A stretch of 64,000 bases of DNA, from the NCBI GenBank assembly GCA_900129675.1, contig FSRD01000001.1, positions 361,501-425,500 on the forward strand, in the 5' to 3' direction. Source of the stretch: Bradyrhizobium erythrophlei (lineage in GTDB: Bacteria; Pseudomonadota; Alphaproteobacteria; Rhizobiales; Xanthobacteraceae). This document shows positions 9,461 to 17,831 of the stretch, piece after piece. Position numbers and translations under genes: made by a program. Position 1 is the stretch's first letter. Each line of letters opens with the position of its first letter. The notes under the pieces are model-generated. The model was not told the DNA's origin, searched no databases, and saw only the letters and a program-made list of their open reading frames with translations.

Positions 9461-10428
9461 CACAGCGCGGGGTCGATGGCCTCGGCGTATTCCTTTTTGA
9501 ACCGCGCGATCAGTTCGGCGGCGGGCAGCACCTTGGCGACACTGCCGACGCCCTGGCCTGAGCCCCAGATTTCCTTCCAGGCCTTTGGCTTTGCCCGTTC
9601 GCCCGACGCGTCGGTGCCAAAACTCATTTTCGACGGATCCGAGGTCGGCAGGTTTTCCGGATCCATGCCGGCGGCGACGATCGACGGCTTCAGGTAATTG
9701 CCGTGCACGCCGGTGAACAGGTTCGAATAGACGATGTCTTCCGCACCCGCCGCCGTGATCATCTGCTTGTAGCCTTCCACCGCATTGGCTTCCGCGGTGG
9801 CGATGAAGGCGGAGCCGATATAGGCGAAGTCGGCGCCGAGAATCCGCGCGGCGCGAATGGCGCGGCCGGTAGCGATCGCGCCCGACAGCGCGATCGGACC
9901 GTCGAACCATTGCCGCGTCTCAGCGACAAAGGCGAACGGCGAAATCTCGCCGGCATGGCCGCCGGCGCCGGCGGAGACCAGGATCAGGCCATCGGCGCCC
10001 TTCTCGACCGCCTTGTGCGCGAACCTCTGATTGATCACGTCGTGGAACACGATGCCGCCCCAGCCATGGGCCGCCTGATTGAGCTCCTCGCGCGCGCCGA
10101 GCGAGGTGATCATCATCGGCACCTTGTGTTTCTCGCAAACCGCAAGGTCGTGATCGAGCCGGTTGTTCGACTTGTGCACGATCTGGTTCACCGCGAAGGG
10201 CGCCGACAGCCGGTCGGGATGCGCCTTGTCGTGGGCGGCGAGTTCTTCCTTGATCCGCGCGATCCATTCGTCGAGCAGCGCCGCCGGCCGCGCGTTCAGC
10301 GCCGGGAACGATCCGACCACGCCGGCCTTGCATTGCGCGATCACCAGGTCGGGCACGGAAATGATGAACAGCGGCGCACCGATGACGGGAACCGACAGAC
10401 GCCCCTTGAACAAGGAAGGCATGGACAT
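9460..10428 (-). CDS. Nitronate monooxygenase family protein, second paralogue
   Basis: A protein of 322 residues, FMN-dependent NMO/2-nitropropane dioxygenase type. It begins FKGRLSVPVIGAPLF and has GVVGSFPALNARP, the glycine-rich LVSAGAGGHAGE, IALSGAIATGRAIRAARILG and YIGSAFIATAEAN. The C-terminal KAWKEIWGSGQGVGSVAKVL parallels the WRDIWSAGHATSGV of the paralogue at 3993-4973. Both therefore belong to one subfamily and may differ in substrate. The gene stands alone. The intergenic region upstream holds a TTGACA hexamer on the reverse strand, but no convincing -10 at normal spacing. Confidence 0.88.
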   Translation of the reverse strand: MSMPSLFKGRLSVPVIGAPLFIISVPDLVIAQCKAGVVGSFPALNARPAALLDEWIARIKEELAAHDKAHPDRLSAPFAVNQIVHKSNNRLDHDLAVCEKHKVPMMITSLGAREELNQAAHGWGGIVFHDVINQRFAHKAVEKGADGLILVSAGAGGHAGEISPFAFVAETRQWFDGPIALSGAIATGRAIRAARILGADFAYIGSAFIATAEANAVEGYKQMITAAGAEDIVYSNLFTGVHGNYLKPSIVAAGMDPENLPTSDPSKMSFGTDASGERAKPKAWKEIWGSGQGVGSVAKVLPAAELIARFKKEYAEAIDPAL

Positions 10429-10565
10429 TCGAAGAGTTCCTTCAGGTTAGTCAGCGGAGTGAGGCGTTTGGCCCTGGGGATGTCAGACATCATACCAACT
10501 AGCCAATCTTTCCACTGTCAAGTATTGCGTTTTGACGCTGGATCATGAACTGGTTGGATCATACC

Positions 10566-11159
10566 CTACTGGCACAGCGCCCGGATCACGTAATTCTCGG
10601 TCTTGCAGTCGCCCGGCTCGCGTTTGCGGCCCGGCAGGAACACTTTCGGCGAGCATTTTTCGGCTGCATCGGTGTCGAGGCTCTTGCCTTCCTTGTAGCC
10701 CTTGCTCTGACAGAGCCTGTCGGCGCCGGCCTTGCAGTCCGGTGCGCCGTTGGTGGCCACCACGCACGCCGCGCGCCCGGTCACCATCAGCGACGGCTTC
10801 GCCATGTTCGACAGGCTTTCGCCGGCATCCTTTGCGCGGGCGTTGAGATCGTCGATGGTCTCGCCTGGGCTCTTCATTTTCGGCAGGATCGCGAGCGATT
10901 TCTCGAACAGTTTTCCCATTTCATTGATCAGGCCCGGATTTTCCTCGCGCGCCGCTGGCGGCGGGGCGGGCTCGATCTGCTGCGGTGCCGGCTGCTCGGG
11001 CACCGGTTGCTGCGCCGGCGACTGCACGCCGAGCGAAGACGGCGGCACGGCCTGCGGCCAGGAGGCCACCGGGGCGATCATCAGCATCGACAACGCCAGG
11101 CCCGCGGTCGCGACCTGCGCCGCGAACGACCTGAAGAGAATGTCGATTCGATCGAGCAT
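10566..11159 (-). CDS. Exported cysteine-containing protein of unknown function
   Basis: I do not recognise the family. The start MLDRIDILFRSF is favoured because it leads directly into the hydrophobic signal segment VATAGLALSMLMIAPVAS. A Pro/Gln-rich linker (residues ~35-70) follows. The C-terminal ~100 residues contain six cysteines, in AACVVATNGAPDCKAG, RLCQSKGY, EKCSPKVF, DCKTEN and the final ALCQ. These suggest a disulfide-bonded periplasmic domain. The gene is 49 bp after the VTT-domain gene on the same strand, so cotranscription is possible. Confidence 0.65.
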   Translation of the reverse strand: MLDRIDILFRSFAAQVATAGLALSMLMIAPVASWPQAVPPSSLGVQSPAQQPVPEQPAPQQIEPAPPPAAREENPGLINEMGKLFEKSLAILPKMKSPGETIDDLNARAKDAGESLSNMAKPSLMVTGRAACVVATNGAPDCKAGADRLCQSKGYKEGKSLDTDAAEKCSPKVFLPGRKREPGDCKTENYVIRALCQ

Positions 11160-11208
11160 GTTGGCCAACGTAACCTGAAGGCCCGGACCCGGCAAAGCTG
11201 CTTCCGGC

Positions 11209-11790
11209 TTAGATCAACCGGAACGCGATGTAGAATCCGAGCACGAGCACCGCAGCCCCGAGCGCTACCCACAGACCCAGCCGCTTTTCCAGCTCGGCCC
11301 GAATGACGTCGCCGTAGCGGTTGAGCAGGACCGCGACCACGAAGAACCGCCCGCCGCGTGCGACAATCGAGCACAGGATAAACAGCCCGATGTTGTAGCC
11401 GGCGAAACCCGAGGTGATGGTGACGAGCTTGTAGGGGATCGGAGTCAGACCCTTCACGAGGATGATCACCGCGCCCCATTGAGCATACGACGCGCGAAAG
11501 GCGTCGACCTTGTCGCTGAGGCCGTAGAGCGTGATCAGCCAGTGCCCGATCGAGTCATAGAGCAGCGCGCCGATCGCATAGCCGAGCAAGCCGCCCGTCA
11601 CCGACGCGACGGTGCAGATGGTGGCGAACCACCATGCCCGCTTCGGCCGCGCCAGCGACATCGGCAGCAGCATGATATCGGGGGGGACCGGGAAGAAGGA
11701 ACTTTCGGCAAAGGCTACGGCTGCCAGAATCCAGAGCGCGTAGGGCTTGTCGGCGGCGTCGATACACCAGTCGTAAATTCGTCTCAGCAT
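11209..11790 (-). CDS. VTT-domain (YqaA/DedA-like) inner membrane protein
   Basis: A protein of 193 residues of the SNARE-associated/VTT family. Typical features are the re-entrant-loop motif ESSFFPVPPDIMLLPMSLA near residue 30, VTGGLLGYAIGALLYDSIG, the second loop KGLTPIPYKLVTITSGFAG with the conserved Pro-Ile-Pro, and a final TM helix AVLVLGFYIAF. Related DedA-family proteins act in membrane homeostasis, probably as lipid flippases or proton-coupled transporters. The substrate of the YqaA subgroup is not established. Confidence 0.82.
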   Translation of the reverse strand: MLRRIYDWCIDAADKPYALWILAAVAFAESSFFPVPPDIMLLPMSLARPKRAWWFATICTVASVTGGLLGYAIGALLYDSIGHWLITLYGLSDKVDAFRASYAQWGAVIILVKGLTPIPYKLVTITSGFAGYNIGLFILCSIVARGGRFFVVAVLLNRYGDVIRAELEKRLGLWVALGAAVLVLGFYIAFRLI

Positions 11791-11884
11791 GGGCGCGATG
11801 AACCATCATCGGGCGCATTTGTCCATGGCGGTCAATGAGGGATTTTGAGGCTTCTTGCAGCGTTTTCGAGCGAAAGCCGCGCGC

Positions 11885-12283
11885 TTAGCGTCGCTTGCGC
11901 AGGCGGTTTTCGAGCGCGACAATTCGCCGCCGCACTTCCGGGGTAGCGGGGACCGCGGACAGTTTCACCGTCGACTTCGGCAGCTTCTCGGCAATGCCCA
12001 TCAGGCGTTCCCGCCGCTCCATCTCGCGCCAGACGTCCTCGGGCCTTACCCCGGCCGACGCCCATAGCACGGTCAGATTATAGAGCAGGTCGGCGCTCTC
12101 GCGGACCACGGCGTCGGTCTTGCCGTTGACGGCGTCGATCACGACTTCGATGGCTTCCTCGGCGAGTTTCTTGGCCATCTTGGCCGGGCCGCGCTGAAAC
12201 AGCCGGGCCGTGCGCGACGTTGTCGGATCGAGATCCTTGGCCGCGATCACCGCTTGATAAAGCCGCCCGAGCGAATCACTCAT
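11885..12283 (-). CDS. Phosphoribosyl-ATP pyrophosphatase-like (HisE/MazG fold) protein
   Basis: A protein of 132 residues in the all-alpha NTP-pyrophosphatase fold. The metal-binding set is visible in KMAKKLAEEAIEVVIDAV and ESADLLYNLTVLW, the E-E-x-x-E and E-S-A-D pattern of HisE, which hydrolyses PR-ATP in histidine synthesis. Compared with typical HisE (~105 residues) it has a C-terminal extension of about 30 residues rich in Arg (VRRRIVALENRLRKRR). No other his gene is nearby. It may be a second HisE or a MazG-like enzyme with another nucleotide substrate. Confidence 0.75.
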   Translation of the reverse strand: MSDSLGRLYQAVIAAKDLDPTTSRTARLFQRGPAKMAKKLAEEAIEVVIDAVNGKTDAVVRESADLLYNLTVLWASAGVRPEDVWREMERRERLMGIAEKLPKSTVKLSAVPATPEVRRRIVALENRLRKRR

Positions 12284-12338
12284 TGCTCGAACCTAATCGA
12301 AACTCATGGCCAGCGTGTTAACGGCCGGTTTGACAACC

Positions 12339-12371
12339 AAAAAAATCCACCGGCCGGAACAGCCGGTGGAT
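12339..12371 (-). terminator. Intrinsic terminator of the Gly/Tyr-rich protein gene
   Basis: On the reverse strand ATCCACCGGC pairs with GCCGGTGGAT (10 bp, loop of 7) and is followed by seven T residues. It lies 24 bp past the stop of the reverse gene at 12395. Confidence 0.85.
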
Positions 12372-12394
12372 TCGTTTTTCCTAAAATTTCGTCG

Positions 12395-12820
12395 TTACCA
12401 GCCGGCATTGGGATGGCCGCGGAAATACGGCACGGACGCTTTGGAGCCGTAGTAGCCGCCACCATAATACGGGCCACCCCCGTAATATACCGGGCCGCCG
12501 TAGTAGGTCGGGCCGCCGCCGTAATAACCATAGCTGTCATAATAGTCGCGGCGGTCCTGGGCCGCGGCAATCGCCAGACCCGTTCCGACGATCCCGGCAA
12601 AGGCCGCCGCGGCCGCAGCACCGCCGCCGCGATAATATCTGCGGCGCGCGCTGATGTCGGTCGCACCACTGGTCCCCGTCGCGGCCGTGATGCCCTTGCC
12701 TGAAGGTGCCGAGCCCGCGAACGCCATCGACGGTTCAACCGCCGTCAGCGCGGCCGCCACAACCGTCGCCACCGCGCAGGCGCGGCCAATCGATGAAAAC
12801 ACAGCCTTTCGCGCAAACAT
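12395..12820 (-). CDS. Exported Gly/Tyr-rich small protein
   Basis: A protein of 141 residues starting MFARKAVFSSIGR, chosen because GGAGG sits 8 bp upstream. Residues ~10-35 are a signal sequence ending near AFAGSA. A second Ala/Gly hydrophobic segment AAAAAAFAGIVGTGLAIAAA is at ~67-86. The C-terminal third consists of short imperfect repeats of the Tyr-Tyr-Gly-Gly type (YYGGGPTYYGGPVYYGGG). Such tails are common in small outer-surface or periplasmic rhizobial proteins of unknown role. It has its own strong terminator, so it is probably an independently and well expressed transcript. Confidence 0.75.
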   Translation of the reverse strand: MFARKAVFSSIGRACAVATVVAAALTAVEPSMAFAGSAPSGKGITAATGTSGATDISARRRYYRGGGAAAAAAFAGIVGTGLAIAAAQDRRDYYDSYGYYGGGPTYYGGPVYYGGGPYYGGGYYGSKASVPYFRGHPNAGW

Positions 12821-13062
12821 CACATTATCCTCCGTGGTCGCATGGCCCGACAGGCCTTCGATAGCTAACCACTGCGCCGATGTTAGGTTCCCCATTCCGA
12901 ATGGGAGCTGAACGATCTCTGGCGGAATCGTGGCAGTCATCGACCATTCAGACTGGATGCGGCAAAATGCGCGCCTTCGGCGCTTGTAATGACGCGCGCG
13001 ATGTCGTGAAACAGATATAGCCGGCGCGGCAACTTGCCCCACCCCATGCTGACGTAAGCCCG

Positions 13063-14121
13063 ATGCGCGTAATCCGGACCACAGCCATCCGCTCGATCCT
13101 CGCCGCGCTGATCGGCCTATGCTCCATCGTGTGCGGCGATCCGAACCAGAGCCTGGCCGCCGACGAACCGCGGCCCCCGATCGCGATCCAGTTTTCGCTC
13201 GATCGGCCGATCGAGGCGGGCGCGGCCCCGTTCATACTGGCGTCAGCCCGCGGTCTGTTCAGCTCGCAAGGTCTGGCGGTCACGATCAATCTCGCCAGCG
13301 GATCGCCGGACGCCATTGCACGGGTTGCGGCCGGCAGCAGCGATTTCGCGCTGGTCGATATCAACGAACTCATTCGTTTTCACGACAAGGCAAGCGCGCC
13401 GCCGATCAAGGCGGTGTTCGTGCTGTTCAACAAATCGCCCTATGCCATCGTTGCCCGCAAGAGCCGGGGCATCCACGCACTCTCCGATATCGAAGGCAAA
13501 ACCCTCGGCGTCGCCGAGGGTGACCTTTCGATCCGGCTGTGGCCCGGTTTGGCGCGGCAAAACGGAATCAAGGCCGCAAGCGTCAAGCAGAACAGGATCA
13601 GCGCAGCGGTGCGCGAGCCGATCTTGTCGGCGGGGCAGGTCGATGCGGTAGCCGGCTTTTCCTATCTGTCGGCGGTCAATTTGAGGGATCGCGGCGTTCC
13701 GGCCGATGACCTTGCCGTGTTTCGATATGCCGATTACGGCTGCGAGGCCTACGGGTTCGTCATCATCGTCAACCCGGCATTCGCGGCCAGGAAGCCCGAG
13801 GCGGTGAAAGGTTTTTTGCGCGCGGTCATTGCCGGCACCCAACTCGCCATCCGCGAGCCGGAGCGTGCGGCGGATGAGGTTGTCAGCCGGATGGACGGCG
13901 GCTCGCGCGATCTCGAACTCGAGCGCCTGCGTACGGTGATTTCCGACAACATCCTCACCGGCGAAGTCAAACACAACGGCATCGGCGGCATCGATACCGC
14001 GCGGTTCGAGCGCTCGATCGACCAGATCGCGGACGATTTCAAATTCCTGAAGCGGCCGACGGCTGCCGATATTTTCGACGATTCCTTCCTGCCCCCGCTC
14101 AACGGCCGCCTGATCAATTGA
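13063..14121 (+). CDS. ABC-type substrate-binding protein, NMT1/THI5 (SsuA-like) family
   Basis: A protein of 352 residues with N-terminal signal peptide (IRSILAALIGLCSIVCG). The mature part has the periplasmic binding fold of the nitrate/sulfonate/taurine group: APFILASARGLFSSQGLAVTI, VAAGSSDFALVDINELI, SPYAIVARKSRGIHALSDIEGK and a late AVKGFLRAVIAGTQLAI. No matching permease or ATPase gene lies beside it, because the next gene is a fused exporter of a different class. The ligand is unknown; relatives bind taurine, alkanesulfonates, nitrate or pyrimidine precursors. Confidence 0.82.
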   Translation: MRVIRTTAIRSILAALIGLCSIVCGDPNQSLAADEPRPPIAIQFSLDRPIEAGAAPFILASARGLFSSQGLAVTINLASGSPDAIARVAAGSSDFALVDINELIRFHDKASAPPIKAVFVLFNKSPYAIVARKSRGIHALSDIEGKTLGVAEGDLSIRLWPGLARQNGIKAASVKQNRISAAVREPILSAGQVDAVAGFSYLSAVNLRDRGVPADDLAVFRYADYGCEAYGFVIIVNPAFAARKPEAVKGFLRAVIAGTQLAIREPERAADEVVSRMDGGSRDLELERLRTVISDNILTGEVKHNGIGGIDTARFERSIDQIADDFKFLKRPTAADIFDDSFLPPLNGRLIN

Positions 14122-14225
14122 GTAAAAGGCGTGGACGCCGGTTCTTGCGCTGGTTCTTCGCGGCGATCCCTGATTAGAATGCGGCTCGACCGCTCGCGCC
14201 TGCTGCCCCCTCCAGCCATTCCGGC

Positions 14226-16004
14226 ATGTCCATGCTTCGCCTTTACACCCGCGTCCTGGAGTTGCTCGGCAAGGAGGCCCGGCTCGGCTGGATTCTCGCC
14301 GTCGCCAACTTGCTGCTGGCCGGCGCGCAGTTCGCAGAACCCGTGCTGTTCGGCCGTATCGTCGATGTGCTGTCCGGCAAGCCGTCGACGGGTCCGCTTT
14401 CCTCGTCCTCGGCATGGCCGTTGCTGGGGGCCTGGGCGGCGTTCGGCCTGTTCACCATCGGCTGCAGCGCCGCGGTCGCGCTCAACGCCGATCGCCTCGC
14501 GCATCGCCAGCGCCAGGCGGTTTTGACCGACTATTTCGAGCACATTCTGCAACTGCCGTTGACCTTCCATACCGGCACTCATTCCGGGCGGCTGATGAAG
14601 GTGATGCTGAACGGCACCGATGCGCTGTGGCGGCTCTGGCTCGGTTTTTTCCGCGAGCATTTTGCCGCGATCCTGTCGCTGGTCGTGCTGCTGCCGCTGT
14701 CGCTTTACATCAACTGGCGGCTGGCGATCCTGCTGTTCGTGCTGTGCGTGGTATTCACGGTGCTGACCACGCTGGTGGTGCGCAAGACCTACGGCATGCA
14801 GAGCGACGTCGAGGCGCAATACAGCGACCTTTCGGCGCGCGCCTCCGACGCGCTCGGCAATGTCGCGCTGGTGCAGAGCTTCGTGCGCATCGACGCCGAG
14901 GTGCAGGGCCTGCGCTTCGTCGCCGACAAGCTGTTGGCCGCGCAGATGCCGGTGCTGTCGTGGTGGGCGCTGGTCACCGTCATCACGCGCGCCTCCACCA
15001 CCATCACCGTGCTCGCGATCTTCACCGTCGGCATCGTGCTGCACGAACAGGGGCTGACCTCCGTCGGCGAGATCGTGATGTTCGTCAGCTTCGCGACCAT
15101 GCTGATCCAGAAGCTCGAACAGGTGGTCAGTTTCATCAACAACGTGTTCATGGAAGCGCCGCGGCTGCAGGAGTTCTTCGACGTACTCGATGCCGTCCCC
15201 GCGGTCCGGGACCGCCCCGGCGCGATCGATACCGGACGGCTCTCCGGCCTGGTCGAATTCAACGACGTGTCGTTCTCCTATGACGGCAAGCGTCCCGCGG
15301 TCGAAGACCTTTCCTTTACGGCGCTGCCCGGCCAGACCATCGCGCTGGTCGGCCCGACCGGCGCCGGCAAGTCGACCGCGATCGCGTTGTTGCACCGCGC
15401 CTTCGACCCGCAATCCGGCGTCATCAAGATCGACGGCATGGATATCCGCGGCCTGAAGCTGACCGCGCTCAGGCGGAATATCGGCGTCGTGTTCCAGGAA
15501 GCGCTGCTGTTCAACCGCTCGATCGCCGACAATCTGCGCGTCGGCAAACCGGACGCCACCGAAGCGGAAATGCGTATCGCGGCCGCACGCGCCCAGGCGC
15601 TGGAATTCATCGAGCGCGGCGAGCGGAAATTCGAAACCCATGCCGGCGAACGCGGCCGCATGCTCTCCGGCGGCGAAAGGCAGCGCCTGTCGATCGCACG
15701 CGCGATTTTGAAGGACCCGCCGATCCTGATCCTCGACGAGGCGACCAGCGCGCTCGACGCCGTCACCGAGGCCAAGGTCAACGCCGCTCTCGATGAAGTG
15801 ATGAGGGGACGCACCACCTTCGTGATCGCGCACCGGCTTTCGACCATTCGCAACGCCACCCGCATCCTGGTGTTCGACAATGGCCGCGTGATCGAAAGCG
15901 GAACTTTCGATGAACTCGTGGCCAAAGGCGGCCGTTTTGCGGAACTCGCAAGGGCCCAGTTCATGGTGCAGGAAAATGCCCGCGCCAGCATCGAGGCGAA
16001 GTAG
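14226..16004 (+). CDS. ndvA: NdvA/ChvA-like glucan ABC exporter (fused permease-ATPase)
   Basis: A protein of 592 residues. Six TM helices fill the first ~320 residues (for example [20 protein letters not shown]). They are followed by an ATPase with Walker [10 protein letters not shown] near 376, signature [14 protein letters not shown] near 480 and Walker [13 protein letters not shown] near 503. The N-terminus [16 protein letters not shown] and the GRIVDVLSG motif match beta-glucan exporters NdvA/ChvA, which move cyclic glucans to the periplasm for osmoadaptation and plant interaction. The ATG at 14232 is an alternative start. No glucan synthase (ndvB or ndvC) is adjacent, so the substrate is by homology only. 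Confidence 0.85.
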   Translation: MSMLRLYTRVLELLGKEARLGWILAVANLLLAGAQFAEPVLFGRIVDVLSGKPSTGPLSSSSAWPLLGAWAAFGLFTIGCSAAVALNADRLAHRQRQAVLTDYFEHILQLPLTFHTGTHSGRLMKVMLNGTDALWRLWLGFFREHFAAILSLVVLLPLSLYINWRLAILLFVLCVVFTVLTTLVVRKTYGMQSDVEAQYSDLSARASDALGNVALVQSFVRIDAEVQGLRFVADKLLAAQMPVLSWWALVTVITRASTTITVLAIFTVGIVLHEQGLTSVGEIVMFVSFATMLIQKLEQVVSFINNVFMEAPRLQEFFDVLDAVPAVRDRPGAIDTGRLSGLVEFNDVSFSYDGKRPAVEDLSFTALPGQTIALVGPTGAGKSTAIALLHRAFDPQSGVIKIDGMDIRGLKLTALRRNIGVVFQEALLFNRSIADNLRVGKPDATEAEMRIAAARAQALEFIERGERKFETHAGERGRMLSGGERQRLSIARAILKDPPILILDEATSALDAVTEAKVNAALDEVMRGRTTFVIAHRLSTIRNATRILVFDNGRVIESGTFDELVAKGGRFAELARAQFMVQENARASIEAK

Positions 16005-16210
16005 GTCAGCGCGACCATCGTCACGCGTCGGATTTCGCCGAAATTGCGTCCAATTCGTCCACGATTTAATCCCCGGGCCTCTGTTCTGGATCGGCAAGCC
16101 GGTATAGGTTTCCGCTGCGGTAAGCCACCGCACCGGACACGCTTGAAACCCGAAAGTCAGATGTCAGACCTCCTTTGCCAAGGCGGGTCTCAAAGGACCG
16201 GAATCGGATA

Positions 16211-17647
16211 GTGCATTTTCTTCGACCGCTGCTTCGCAACTCATCATTGATCCGGATATTTTTCGTCGCAGCGCTTGCTGTCGTTACGTCGCGTATGGCG
16301 CACGCGGAAGCGTTGCTGGTCGTCGAAGCCGATACCGGAAAGGTCCTGCAGGCGGATAACGCCACGATGCCGTGGTACCCCGCCTCCGTCACCAAGATGA
16401 TGACGGCCTATGCCACGCTCAAGGCCGTCAAGGACGGCAAGCTGTCGCTCGATACGCTGTTCACGGTGTCGCCCGTCGCCGCCTCGCAGTCGCCCTCTAA
16501 GATGGGCTTGCGGCCGGGCACGCAGGTCACCGTTGAAAATGCGCTGGCGATGATGTTGGTGAAATCGGCCAACGACATGGCCGTGGTGCTCGCCGAGGGC
16601 GTCGGCGGCTCGATCGACGGATTCTCGGCGATCATGAACGAGCACGCGCAGCGGCTCGGCATGACGCAGACCAGTTACGTCAATCCGAATGGCCTGCCCG
16701 CCGACGGTCAGATCACCTCGGCGCGCGATCTGGCGATCCTCGCCCGCGCCATCATTCGCGATCTGCCGGAATACGAATATTTCTACCACATTCCCTCGAT
16801 CCGCTACGGCCGCAGGGTCATCAACAATTTCAACCATCTGATCGGACGCTATCCCGGCGCCGACGGTTTCAAGACCGGCTTCATCTGCGCCTCCGGATAT
16901 AATCTGGTGGGATCGGCGACGCGCAACGGCAGGCGGCTGATCGCCGTGGTGCTCGGCTCTACATCCGGCCATATGCGCGCGGTGAGAGCCGCGCAGTTGC
17001 TCGAGCGCGGTTTCGCCGCCAACGGACTGTCGTGGCTGCGTCCCTCGCTCGGTACCGTCGACAATCTGGCGCCGATCGATGCCTCGCCGCCGAACCTGCG
17101 CGACGAGATGTGCGGCGGCAAGCGCCACAAGCCGGCCAGCGACGAGGATGAAGAGACCACCGCCGCCAACGCCGGCGGTTCTGCGAGCGGCGGCGAGAGC
17201 GCTGTCACCTTCTTCACGGCCGGACTGCAGCCGCCGACGCTGAAGCCGTCGGCGCTGCTGGCGGAGGGCCCCGTGGCCTCCGAACCCATGGTGGTGTATA
17301 CCGGCCCGAAGCGAACCGGCGCGGCCCTGATCGCCGCGGTCGCGGCGGACTCCGAAAAGCAGGCGACGCCGCGGCGCGGAAAGAAATCGCGGGTCGCGGC
17401 CAGGAAGCCGGACGCGGCAGCTTCGCCCAAGAACGAAGCCAAGACTGAAGCGAAAACCGAAGCCAAATCCGATGCCAAACCGGCCCCGGTCAGGCACGCC
17501 AACGCCAAGTCCATTGCCGCCCCGAAGGCGGCCGAAAAGCCCGCCGCCACCGCCGACAAGCCGGCAGCAAAACCGGCCAAGCCCAACGCTGCCGCCAAGC
17601 CCAAGGCTGCCGCCAAGCCCAAAACCGAGACCAAGCCCGCCGGCTAA
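16211..17647 (+). CDS. D-alanyl-D-alanine carboxypeptidase with Lys/Ala-rich tail
   Basis: A serine-type penicillin-binding protein (peptidase S11) that trims the terminal D-Ala of peptidoglycan side chains in the periplasm. The active-site motifs are SVTK, SAND and KTG (DGFKTGFICASGYN). A signal peptide (IRIFFVAALAVVTSRMAHA) precedes the catalytic domain. A GTG at 16211 gives VHFLRPLLRNSSL; an ATG at 16175 is also possible. The last ~120 residues are unusual: a disordered Lys/Ala/Pro-rich tail with repeated Glu-Ala-Lys-Thr units (KTEAKTEAKSDAK) and AAKPKAAAKPK. No C-terminal amphipathic anchor of the E. coli DacA kind is seen, so the basic tail may bind the wall or membrane. Confidence 0.88.
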   Translation: MHFLRPLLRNSSLIRIFFVAALAVVTSRMAHAEALLVVEADTGKVLQADNATMPWYPASVTKMMTAYATLKAVKDGKLSLDTLFTVSPVAASQSPSKMGLRPGTQVTVENALAMMLVKSANDMAVVLAEGVGGSIDGFSAIMNEHAQRLGMTQTSYVNPNGLPADGQITSARDLAILARAIIRDLPEYEYFYHIPSIRYGRRVINNFNHLIGRYPGADGFKTGFICASGYNLVGSATRNGRRLIAVVLGSTSGHMRAVRAAQLLERGFAANGLSWLRPSLGTVDNLAPIDASPPNLRDEMCGGKRHKPASDEDEETTAANAGGSASGGESAVTFFTAGLQPPTLKPSALLAEGPVASEPMVVYTGPKRTGAALIAAVAADSEKQATPRRGKKSRVAARKPDAAASPKNEAKTEAKTEAKSDAKPAPVRHANAKSIAAPKAAEKPAATADKPAAKPAKPNAAAKPKAAAKPKTETKPAG

Positions 17648-17831
17648 TAGCTCCGTCGGACCCTCGCTAGGCAAGTTTCTGGACTCCCTGACCGGTTGTT
17701 CCTGGTCGACAATGCGTCGATAGCGCGCAGCCGCTTGCCATCGGCCGCGGCATTCTAAATACTGCCTAAATACTGCCAAAAACGAGGCGACCCGGCCAAG
17801 AAACGGGGCTCTAAACCAGAGGGGAAATACC

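Noticed and set aside
10429..10560. TTGACA...TATGAT promoter before the second nitronate monooxygenase gene
   Set aside because: The hexamers are separated by 21 bp instead of 16-18, so the match is not convincing.
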